A stretch of 13,748 bases of DNA from Candidatus Magasanikbacteria bacterium CG_4_10_14_0_8_um_filter_42_12 (GTDB lineage: Bacteria > Patescibacteriota > Patescibacteriia > Magasanikbacterales > UBA922): NCBI GenBank assembly GCA_002784795.1, contig PFLZ01000040.1, positions 1-13,748 of the forward strand, read 5' to 3'. This document shows, piece by piece, positions 6,688 through 12,805 of this stretch (positions are counted from its first letter, which is position 1; every line of letters begins with the position of its first letter). The translations under genes were made by a program, and so were the position numbers. The notes under the pieces are model-generated. The model searched no databases, had not been told where the DNA came from, and was given only the letters and a program-made list of their open reading frames with translations.

Positions 6688-8247
6688 TTACGTAGTACCA
6701 CCCAACTTCTCCCGCAACAATTTCTCCACCACTATTGGATCAGCACTGCCTTCTGTTGCTCGCATACACATACCAATCAGGAATTTGATTGTTGCCTCTT
6801 TGCCGGATGTGAATTCTTCTGCTTGGGCAGGATGGTCTGCGATGATACGGTCAACGACTTCACCGAGTTGTCCTTCATCAGATACTTGGCCCCAGCCTTT
6901 TTCTTCCATGATGTGTGTGGGGTCCTTGTCTACATCGAGGCCGACCATGATGAGGAGAATTTTGTGTGCATTCGTTGCATTTACTCGTTCGGTATAAATA
7001 AGTGCGATGAGTTCTGCAAAGTTTTCTGGTGAAAAAGCAACGTCGGCGAGCCCCATTTGTTTTTCATTCAAAATGCCACCGAGTTTACTCGTAATCCATC
7101 CACTCGCGAGGCGAGCAACCTTATTTCGTTTTTGGTCTATGATGTCATCACTGTCACCTTGTACCTCTGGGAGTGCATGGAGCCATTCAAAGAGTTCGCT
7201 CATTGTCTGCTCTGTAAAATTTGCCCAGATTTTGTCTTCTGAAAGAAAGCGAGCATCAGCATAGGATAGGCCGTATTCGGCGTGAAATCGCGCTCTGGTG
7301 GCCTGTGGAAGCTCTGGGAGGGATATATGCCCTGCGATAGTTATCGGATGAAATGGAGGGATATCTGGGTCAGGGAAGTATCGATAATCAGCTGCATTTT
7401 CTTTGACTCTTTGGAGAACCGTTTCTCCTTTGTCTTCGTCCCAACCACGTGTTTGCTGGATCCATGATTCACCATTTTCGATCATGCCTGTCTGACGTAC
7501 GATTTCATATGCAATACCTCGTTCGACTGCTTTGAACGAGTTGAGATTTTTCAGCTCTACTTTTGCATTGAGAGTATGTCCTTCGAGAGGTTTTACTACG
7601 CCGTCCACGATTTCAAATGTCCCTGCTTCTTGGACAGAAATATTTGCCTCACATCGCATGTGGCCTTTTTCCATATCGGCGTCACTCACGTTGAGTGTGC
7701 GGAGCATGGTGCGCAGTTCTTGGCAATACATTTTTGCCTCTGTCGCAGACATGAAGTCTGGATCGGTGACGATCTCAACAAGTGGTGTGTCTGCGCGGTT
7801 GAAATCAACCAGTGTGCTGCCATTATCATCGTGGAGTAGCTTTGCTGTGTCTTCTTCGAGATGTGCTCGGGTAATACCTATCTCAGCAACATCACGAATA
7901 TTTTCTTCTAGGATAAATTCTAATTTCATCTTTCCATGCTCTGCAATCGGTTCGTCGTATTGTGAAATCTGGTAGCCTTTTGGAAGATCTGGATAAAAGT
8001 AATGTTTGCGATCAAATTTTGAAAGTTCTCGGATTGTACAGCCAAGGGCTTTCCCAATCTTCACTGTCCATTCGATTGCTTTTTTGTTTGGCACTGGGAG
8101 TGTTCCTGGCTGTGCAGTACAAATTTCGCAAATATTCTTGTTTGGTTCGTTTTCATCTGGATCATTTTTGCATGAACAAAACATCTTCGAAGCAGTTTTG
8201 AGCTCGACGTGGACTTCCATTCCGATCACGGGGATATATTCTGGCAT
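6688..8247 (-). CDS. gatB: Aspartyl/glutamyl-tRNA(Asn/Gln) amidotransferase subunit B
   Basis: Subunit B of the GatCAB complex, which converts misacylated Asp-tRNA(Asn) or Glu-tRNA(Gln) to the amide form; GatB binds the tRNA and carries the kinase-type activation site. The 519-residue protein opens with VIGMEVHVEL (the GatB signature). It then has a Cys cluster (CSCKND...CEICTAQPGTLPVPN), the DLPKGYQISQYD block, HLEEDTAKLLHD, VDFNRADTPLVEIVTDPD, the MRCEANISV and DYRYFPDPDIPP blocks, and a C-terminal YqeY-like tail domain. It is longer than many GatB proteins (about 475-480). The ATG at 8247 fits the family start and the T-ATG context. A GTG at 8268 (526 residues) has AAGG 6 bases upstream, so it remains possible. 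No gatA or gatC is in the window. It stands alone between two terminators. Confidence 0.95.
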   Translation of the reverse strand: MPEYIPVIGMEVHVELKTASKMFCSCKNDPDENEPNKNICEICTAQPGTLPVPNKKAIEWTVKIGKALGCTIRELSKFDRKHYFYPDLPKGYQISQYDEPIAEHGKMKLEFILEENIRDVAEIGITRAHLEEDTAKLLHDDNGSTLVDFNRADTPLVEIVTDPDFMSATEAKMYCQELRTMLRTLNVSDADMEKGHMRCEANISVQEAGTFEIVDGVVKPLEGHTLNAKVELKNLNSFKAVERGIAYEIVRQTGMIENGESWIQQTRGWDEDKGETVLQRVKENAADYRYFPDPDIPPFHPITIAGHISLPELPQATRARFHAEYGLSYADARFLSEDKIWANFTEQTMSELFEWLHALPEVQGDSDDIIDQKRNKVARLASGWITSKLGGILNEKQMGLADVAFSPENFAELIALIYTERVNATNAHKILLIMVGLDVDKDPTHIMEEKGWGQVSDEGQLGEVVDRIIADHPAQAEEFTSGKEATIKFLIGMCMRATEGSADPIVVEKLLREKLGGTT

Positions 8248-8298
8248 AGAGTTTGAAGAGGTTAACACCCCTTACCTTAGCAAGAAAATATGGATTTG

Positions 8299-8332
8299 AA
8301 AAGACCCTCGTCATCTTTGATGGGGGTCTTTT
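8299..8332 (-). terminator. Terminator after the membrane-protein gene
   Basis: AAAAGACCC (8299-8307) and GGGTCTTTT (8324-8332) close a stem of about 15 bp, including G-T pairs, with a 4-base loop. It lies just after the stop of the minus-strand membrane-protein gene and ahead of gatB. The longest U-run follows on the plus strand (T9 from 8329), while the minus strand has only T4. It may therefore also block plus-strand read-through. Confidence 0.65.
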
Positions 8333-8343
8333 TTTTTAAAAAA

Positions 8344-9159
8344 TTATACTTGTTCTGTTGGTGGAGTGGGTGAAACTTCTGATGTATTCACCGTTGTTTC
8401 TGGTGTAGAAACAGGTGTTTTTTTCAATTCTACAAAGAGAACAACGAGTCCAATCGTAATAAGAGGGCTGACAATAGCAGAGGCAAATGAACTAATCAAG
8501 TCTGTCATAATACGCCATATCTGATACAGATCAGAGGTTTTGCTCGTTTGATTGAGTATGTAGGTGAGCGGACTTCCTACGATGCCGATGACAATGGAGA
8601 TCAATATACCAAATATCAAACTTGGTACGATGACTCGGTAGAGGACTTGCCACCATCTGCCGTCTACGAGTGCTTTACTCTTGTGCATACTGTCCATGAC
8701 ACTGGTCTCGTCTACTGCTACAAATATATAAGAAAATGCAAACCAGAGCATGAAGATAATACCCGGGATGAACAAGAGAAGAAAACCTCCGAGTGTAGCG
8801 AGTGTTGTCAATATGGTCACCCCAATTGCTGCCCAAAATACTTTTTTTGCGTGCATGATTTCAGCACCCGCCGTGTCTGTTGTTTGTCCTGTATATATCT
8901 GTACCAATACGCGAATGAATGCGAGGTTGAACCAAAAACTCATGGCAGTGAGGAGTATTGATACCATGACAAAGATGAGAAACGATATGCCGAGCGCACC
9001 AATTGTTGTTCCTGGGAAAAAATAAGTAAGTAAAAATTTTGAAATAATAATGAGTGCACCTGGTGCAAATGTGAGCGCCATATACACAAACAATCGTTTG
9101 AAATTGTTCTTGTAGAGCTTGAAGCTCTCTGTGATAATATCTGTAATGCTGATAAGCAT
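8344..9159 (-). CDS. Multi-pass membrane protein of unknown function
   Basis: I do not recognise a specific function. The 271-residue protein has an N-terminal amphipathic segment (ITESFKLYKNNFKRLF, about 8-24) and then hydrophobic spans near 22-48, 55-80, 106-148 (probably two), 172-196 and 222-243. It ends in a Pro/Thr-rich, probably disordered tail (248-271). The motif LLLFIPGIIFMLWFAFSYIFVAVDE followed by a short helix and LVDGRWWQVLYR resembles families annotated as DUF975-like or glycerophosphodiester-phosphodiesterase-type membrane domains: a PGI turn, an acidic V-x-E/D, then a G-x-WW step. I infer a membrane-embedded scaffold rather than a transporter. It follows tmk by 24 bases and ends at a terminator, so it is probably the last gene of the dTMP block, though no functional link is visible. 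Confidence 0.8.
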   Translation of the reverse strand: MLISITDIITESFKLYKNNFKRLFVYMALTFAPGALIIISKFLLTYFFPGTTIGALGISFLIFVMVSILLTAMSFWFNLAFIRVLVQIYTGQTTDTAGAEIMHAKKVFWAAIGVTILTTLATLGGFLLLFIPGIIFMLWFAFSYIFVAVDETSVMDSMHKSKALVDGRWWQVLYRVIVPSLIFGILISIVIGIVGSPLTYILNQTSKTSDLYQIWRIMTDLISSFASAIVSPLITIGLVVLFVELKKTPVSTPETTVNTSEVSPTPPTEQV

Positions 9160-9183
9160 AGATGAAAGATATATGAATAAACG

Positions 9184-9894
9184 TTATGATACATGTATTG
9201 AAATCTGTTCCCAAATTTTTTCATGAATGATTTTTTGTGGAAGGATATCATCTCCTTCTACGCATTCGATGAGTGTGAATTCTGGAAACTGTTTTGCAAT
9301 ATCGAGATATGCTCGCTCTGCATTTCTGAGATGGTTCAGATCATCTTCATGGATATCGCGTGTTTTCCCTTCTGTCAGATATGCACGTTCATCTTTTTTG
9401 TCTACCAGTTTTTGTGAAATTTCTGGCGTCACGTGGAGGATGATATTGATATCCGGCCTTGGAATGTCAAAGACAGTATACTCTAAATGGTAGTTCCAAT
9501 CAAAATATTTTTGTCGTTCTGTTGGGTCAGAAATTTTTCCACCCTGGTGTCCCATGTTTGATGCAACATATCTGTTTGCTATCACAATCTTCCCGGCATT
9601 GAGCCAGCCTTCAATTTTTGCCTTTGCAGCATAGCGGTCAACAGCGTAGAGAATCGATGCACGGTATGGTCCTACTTCATCAGCAGTGCCAAATGTCCCA
9701 TTCAAATAATCTTCTACCAGCGCAGCGCTTTTTTCACCATATTGTGGAAAGCTGATTTGCTCTACGTCGTGTCCTTCTGCCTTCAATTTGTTGAGAAGTA
9801 GTTCTGTCTGGGTTGTTTTTCCAGAGCCGTCAGTACCTTCGAGCATGATAAAAAGGCCTTTTTTTGTGTTCGGAGTTCGGAGTTCGGAGTTCAT
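9184..9894 (-). CDS. tmk: Thymidylate kinase
   Basis: Phosphorylates dTMP to dTDP. The 236-residue protein has the P-loop LEGTDGSGKTT (18-28), the VDRY pair (85-88), NRYVASN (107-113, equivalent to the DRY region) and a lid KKDERAYLTEGKTRD (166-180). It is somewhat longer than E. coli Tmk (213). The start is odd: the only ATG that keeps the first beta strand (KKGLFIMLEG) is at 9894. That ATG and residues 2-9 (NSELRTPN) are encoded by the GTTCGGA/GTTCATA heptamer repeat read in reverse. No GTG or TTG lies between it and the P-loop. An ATG at 9846 would start at the P-loop strand and remove needed sequence. The S23-type gene ends 4 bases upstream. Confidence 0.94.
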   Translation of the reverse strand: MNSELRTPNTKKGLFIMLEGTDGSGKTTQTELLLNKLKAEGHDVEQISFPQYGEKSAALVEDYLNGTFGTADEVGPYRASILYAVDRYAAKAKIEGWLNAGKIVIANRYVASNMGHQGGKISDPTERQKYFDWNYHLEYTVFDIPRPDINIILHVTPEISQKLVDKKDERAYLTEGKTRDIHEDDLNHLRNAERAYLDIAKQFPEFTLIECVEGDDILPQKIIHEKIWEQISIHVS

Positions 9895-9895
9895 A
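9868..9895. repeat. GTTC heptamer repeat, S23/tmk junction
   Basis: On the plus strand three perfect GTTCGGA units (9868-9874, 9875-9881, 9882-9888) are followed by GTTCATA (9889-9895). In the minus-strand sense the last unit reads TATGAAC and supplies the tmk start codon. It is inverted relative to the repeat at 10263-10291, so the S23-type gene lies between opposed arrays. Confidence 0.85.
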
Positions 9896-9898
9896 GGG

Positions 9899-10252
9899 CT
9901 AGGATTTTAGGTATTCTCGGTATTTGTAGAGAAGTTTTTGTGTGTCTGTAAGTATATTTGTCACAGATTGAAATTGTTCGTCAGCTATATATTGCAACTC
10001 TTGAGATAATATTAGCTGTGTTTCTAGCTCCAAAGATGATGCATATGCTATATTCACAAATTGTGCATTTTCTTTTTTATTTCTTCTTCCATACCCTTCT
10101 GCTATATTTGAAGGAATTGATACCGCTGCTCTTCTCATTTGAGAGACCAGTCCGTATAGTTCAGATTTTGGAAAGGTAGCCGTGCATTGGTAAATCAATT
10201 TTGTAAGTTCCATCGATTTTTGCCACACTTGTAAATCTTTGTACGTTTGCAT
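9899..10252 (-). CDS. Four-helix-bundle protein of the 23S rRNA intervening-sequence (S23) family
   Basis: The 117-residue protein is all helical, with the family hallmark region MRRAAVSIPSNIAEGYGRR (39-57) followed by ENAQFVNIAYASSLELETQL (61-80). It begins MQTYKDLQVWQKSMELTKLIY, also typical. Members occur inside 23S rRNA intervening sequences, as stand-alone genes, and (as the related Avd proteins) in diversity-generating retroelements; their biochemical role is unclear, probably nucleic-acid binding as an oligomer. Here it sits between folA and tmk, with no obvious role in dTMP synthesis, and is flanked by inverted GTTC heptamer arrays. It has the best Shine-Dalgarno-like site in the window (AGAAAG just before TATG). 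The stop is TAG, 4 bases before the tmk ATG. I infer a transferred cassette; no reverse transcriptase or rRNA is nearby. Confidence 0.92.
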   Translation of the reverse strand: MQTYKDLQVWQKSMELTKLIYQCTATFPKSELYGLVSQMRRAAVSIPSNIAEGYGRRNKKENAQFVNIAYASSLELETQLILSQELQYIADEQFQSVTNILTDTQKLLYKYREYLKS

Positions 10253-10262
10253 ACTTTCTTTT

Positions 10263-10291
10263 TTCTAAGAACTCCGAACTGAGAACTATGA
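10263..10291. repeat. GTTC heptamer repeat, folA/S23 junction
   Basis: In the minus-strand sense the units are GTTCATA, GTTCTCA, GTTCGGA and GTTCTTA (10293-10265 approximately), a degenerate GTTCnnA heptad. The first unit supplies the TAG stop of folA (AGT TCA TAG). It fills most of the 33-base gap between folA and the S23-type gene. Confidence 0.8.
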
Positions 10292-10768
10292 ACTTTTTAT
10301 TCTTTCATATCGTACAAAAGAAAACCCATCATGATCCTCTCGCCAGACTTCTTTCCATACGTTCAGATCGATTTCTGGAAAATACGCATCACACGCATCG
10401 ACAGTATCTTCAACGTGTGTGATTTCTAGTGCATCTGCGTATTCGATCATCTCTTTGAAGACGCCTTCGCCACCAAAACTAACAATTTCTTCTCCCTTGT
10501 GTGCATCCACTGCTTCTTGTATAGAAGAAAATCGTTCCACACCCGCTGGAAGTTCATACGATTCATTTCTGGTGATGACAACGTTCGTACGGTCGGGGAG
10601 TGGGCGCCGATGTGAGGGAATTGATTCCCACGTATTTCGTCCCATGATCAGCACTTTTTTTCGGGTTATCTCCCGCATGCGTTTCATGTCTTCTGGGATA
10701 TGCCAAGGAAGATCGCCTTTGACGCCGATGCAGTTGTTTTTGCTGATTGCTGCTACTAATGTGATCAT
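10286..10768 (-). CDS. folA: Dihydrofolate reductase
   Basis: Reduces dihydrofolate, the by-product of ThyA, back to tetrahydrofolate with NADPH. The 160-residue protein has the N-terminal MITLVAAISKNNCIGVKGDLPWHIPEDMKR block (Met20-loop equivalent GDLPWH at 18-23, acidic substrate residue E26 or D27), VLIMGRNTWESI (39-50, NADPH site), LPDRTNVVITRN (57-68) and SFGGEGVFKE (about 97-106, the GG cofactor turn). Length matches E. coli FolA (159). It lies directly downstream of thyA, as in many bacteria. Both of its ends touch heptamer repeats: an inverted array lies before the ATG, and the last codons and TAG stop fall in the GTTCATA unit. The start is TATG without a Shine-Dalgarno. Confidence 0.96.
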   Translation of the reverse strand: MITLVAAISKNNCIGVKGDLPWHIPEDMKRMREITRKKVLIMGRNTWESIPSHRRPLPDRTNVVITRNESYELPAGVERFSSIQEAVDAHKGEEIVSFGGEGVFKEMIEYADALEITHVEDTVDACDAYFPEIDLNVWKEVWREDHDGFSFVRYERIKSS

Positions 10769-10774
10769 ACATTG

Positions 10775-10822
10775 AAGTTCAAAGTTCTAGGTTCATAGGG
10801 CCCTAGAACCCTGAACCTAGAA
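10775..10822. repeat. Inverted GTTC heptamer repeat, thyA/folA junction
   Basis: Plus-strand units GTTCAAA, GTTCTAG and GTTCATA (10777-10797) run into a central TAGGGCCCTA palindrome and then inverse units (GAACCCT, GAACCTA). TTCTAGGTTCA (10784-10794) and TGAACCTAGAA (10812-10822) pair perfectly over 11 bp. The structure fills nearly all of the 57-base gap and could fold as a hairpin in the thyA-folA transcript; there is no U-run after it. Confidence 0.8.
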
Positions 10823-10825
10823 TAT

Positions 10826-11698
10826 TTATACTGCTATAGGAAACGAAATACGATCATAACTTTTATATCCTTTTTTCTTTGTATCATTTGCTTCCCAATC
10901 AAAAATGGATGTGAATTTTTCTGTTTCGATCGTGCATAGGTTGTGTGTATTTGGATCTCTCGTGAGTTGTTCTTTTGCGCCGTCGATATGGTTGCTATAG
11001 ATATGGACATCACCCAGAAAGCCGATCAGTGTCCCTTCCTTGTATCCTGTTTCTTTTGCGAGGAGGTGGAGGAGGAGGGCATAGCTTGCGATGTTGAAAG
11101 GAAGTCCAAGCATGACATCAACAGATCGTTGGTTCCACATGAGATTGAGTTTGCCATCAAGAATCGTGACTTGAAATGCCCAGTGACACGGTGGCAATGC
11201 CATGGTGTCGAGTTGTTGTGGATTCCATGCATTCACAATCAATCGTCGACTGCTTGGATCTTTTTTGATCATCTCAACAAGATTTTTGAGCTGATCAACA
11301 CCTTGATTTGTGTAGTCACTATTCCAATTTTCATATGGTGCGTTGTAGTGTCGCCATTGAAATCCGTAGACAGGACCGAGATCGCGCTCGTCTGCCATTT
11401 TTTTCTTTGTGTCTTCATCCTGTCCGTATGCTACTTTCTTCGGATTGCACCATTCATCCCATATGTGACAGTTTCGTTCTTTGAGCCAATGTTTATCTGT
11501 GATTCCTTTTATAAAAAATTCAAGTTCTGTCGCAATAATTTGAAACGGCATTTTTTTTGTTGTCAAAAGAGGAAAGCCATTTGCCATATCGTGCGAAAAC
11601 ATCGCACCAGCAACAGCGATCGTTCCTGTACCGGTTCGATCTTCTTTTTTTACGCCGTTGTCGAGAATGTGTTGTACTATTGATAAGTAGTTCTGCAT
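10826..11698 (-). CDS. thyA: Thymidylate synthase (ThyA type)
   Basis: Methylates dUMP to dTMP using methylenetetrahydrofolate. The 290-residue protein has DRTGTGT (20-26, phosphate-binding R21), PLLTTKK (43-49), ELEFFIKGITDKHWL (58-72), DLGPVYGFQWR (106-116), the double Arg of SSRRLIVNAWNP (149-160), the catalytic Cys in ALPPCHW (167-173, C171), QRSVDVMLGLPFNIASYA (190-207) and a FPIAV C-terminus (normally PxAV). It is slightly longer than E. coli ThyA (264), with an insert in the 85-105 region (a common length variant). It relies on FolA downstream to regenerate tetrahydrofolate. It follows dut after a 107-base gap containing an inverted repeat, so it may have its own promoter or control site. 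Confidence 0.97.
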   Translation of the reverse strand: MQNYLSIVQHILDNGVKKEDRTGTGTIAVAGAMFSHDMANGFPLLTTKKMPFQIIATELEFFIKGITDKHWLKERNCHIWDEWCNPKKVAYGQDEDTKKKMADERDLGPVYGFQWRHYNAPYENWNSDYTNQGVDQLKNLVEMIKKDPSSRRLIVNAWNPQQLDTMALPPCHWAFQVTILDGKLNLMWNQRSVDVMLGLPFNIASYALLLHLLAKETGYKEGTLIGFLGDVHIYSNHIDGAKEQLTRDPNTHNLCTIETEKFTSIFDWEANDTKKKGYKSYDRISFPIAV

Positions 11699-11805
11699 AT
11701 GTTTGTATTTGTCTTACTGATAATCCTGATGTACTGATATTATCTTCGTAGCTTTGTGTTCACTTGAAAGTACATCAGTATATCAGCGTTATCCGTTATC
11801 TGTAA
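11699..11805. other. dut/thyA intergenic region with an inverted repeat
   Basis: The 107 bases between dut and thyA hold a 10-bp perfect inverted repeat, CTGATGTACT (11726-11735) and AGTACATCAG (11769-11778), separated by 33 bases. Direct reiterations of TACTGATA (11715-11722 and 11732-11739) and a TATATCAG near 11779 give an octamer-like ATCAG periodicity. It could be an operator or a hairpin in the leader of thyA; no clear -35/-10 pair is seen and no U-run follows. Confidence 0.5.
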
Positions 11806-12228
11806 CTAGAATTTCCCCGTACTTCCAAATCTTCCATCACCACGAGCACTATCAGAGAGTTCATCTACTTCTGTCAGTGTTGGGATCTCTACAGGAAAGA
11901 TAACAATTTGTGCAATTTTTTGTCCTTTTTCTACGGTAATTTCTTTTCCGCTATGATTGATAATACCGGCATTATATTGTCCTCGATACCCAGCATCATA
12001 GACGCCACCAAACGTATGGAGGCCCATTTTTGAAACACTGCCTTTGTCCTTCACAATTGCTGCATAGCCAATAGGAAATTCCATGGCAAATCCACATTCA
12101 AAAACATAGAGTTCTCCTGGTTGAAGAGTTTTTTCTTCTAATGTATACATATCCATACCAACATCCCCCGGATGTGCATATTGTGGAAGTTTTGCCTCTG
12201 GATGAAGTTTTTTAATTTTTATTTCCAT
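11806..12228 (-). CDS. dut: dUTP pyrophosphatase (trimeric dUTPase)
   Basis: Hydrolyses dUTP to dUMP and pyrophosphate, keeping uracil out of DNA and feeding ThyA. The 140-residue protein carries the five motifs in order: GDVGMDMY (21-28), DKGSVSKMGL (61-70), GGVYDAGYRG (74-83, catalytic D78 with Y81), KGQKIAQIV (101-109) and the phosphate-capping RFGSTGKF (133-140) at the extreme C-terminus. Motif 2 has D-K-G-S where classical trimeric enzymes have P-R-S-[SG], a variant that should still bind phosphate through Lys and Ser. Length is normal (about 140-150). It lies 13 bases after the kinase gene. The start has no Shine-Dalgarno, and the stop is TAG. Confidence 0.95.
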   Translation of the reverse strand: MEIKIKKLHPEAKLPQYAHPGDVGMDMYTLEEKTLQPGELYVFECGFAMEFPIGYAAIVKDKGSVSKMGLHTFGGVYDAGYRGQYNAGIINHSGKEITVEKGQKIAQIVIFPVEIPTLTEVDELSDSARGDGRFGSTGKF

Positions 12229-12241
12229 ACGTGAGTACTTG

Positions 12242-12805
12242 CTAACTTGTAAACTTTAGTACGAATTCATCAACTTGTGTATACAATTCTTCGAGGCTCC
12301 CATTATTATCAATTACGACCTCTGCATCACGACTAATCTCATCAATTTTTATTTCAGCTTCTTGCGTTTGTTCTTTCTCGAATACTTCAAATGTTTTTGT
12401 CTGGTCGTCTGGGTTTTCACTTCGTTTTGTAATGCGATCAAATCGTGTACGAATATCTGCTGTCACTGCTATGAGATGAAAGCCTGGGATTTCTTTTAGA
12501 TAGGCGACATCACTCGGACGACGAACGCCTTCTACAATGATGATCGTATCCGTAGCTTCTTTTACATCTTCGGCAATGACTTTTGACATAAGGTCTTCAC
12601 CAAAGGTGGAACGTAAAAATGTTGAGAGTTGCTGGAGGTTGTCACGAGTTTCTTCTACATGAATACGAGAGAGGACGTCGCGCAGCATGGTAGAGAAGCG
12701 AAAAGAGACGCCCCCGTAGCGTTCTTTTATATAGTCTGTAATGGTTGTTTTGCCAGCGGCCATGTTGCCCGTAATGCCGAGGATGAGTTTGTTATTGGTT
12801 TGCAT
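12242..12805 (-). CDS. P-loop nucleotide kinase, candidate deoxynucleoside-monophosphate kinase
   Basis: The 187-residue protein has a Walker A motif GITGNMAAGKTT (10-21), a hydrophobic Walker-B-like strand IIIVEGVRRPSDV (88-100, E92), and an Arg-rich region RTRFDRITKRSENPDD (119-134) that looks like a mobile lid. The FRFSTMLRDVL segment (35-45) resembles the substrate-binding helix of dephospho-CoA kinase-like and UPF0200-type NMP kinases. It overlaps the dCMP deaminase gene by 14 bases (translational coupling) and precedes dut by 13 bases, so a role in dNMP phosphorylation is the natural guess. Dephospho-CoA kinase or an adenylate/dNMP kinase of the archaeal UPF0200 group are alternatives. 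Substrate is not determinable from motifs alone. The stop is TAG. Confidence 0.75.
   Translation of the reverse strand: MQTNNKLILGITGNMAAGKTTITDYIKERYGGVSFRFSTMLRDVLSRIHVEETRDNLQQLSTFLRSTFGEDLMSKVIAEDVKEATDTIIIVEGVRRPSDVAYLKEIPGFHLIAVTADIRTRFDRITKRSENPDDQTKTFEVFEKEQTQEAEIKIDEISRDAEVVIDNNGSLEELYTQVDEFVLKFTS

Noticed and set aside
7532..7975. 147-codon plus-strand open frame antisense to gatB
   Set aside because: Ser-rich, no recognisable domain, and fully covered by conserved gatB sequence on the other strand.
9868..10822. CRISPR array from the repeated GTTC units
   Set aside because: Units are 7 bases with no spacers; no cas gene is present.
10943..11683. 246-codon plus-strand open frame
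   Set aside because: It lies wholly antisense to thyA, whose protein is unmistakable; the translation is Cys/Phe-rich with no domain, as expected of a shadow frame.
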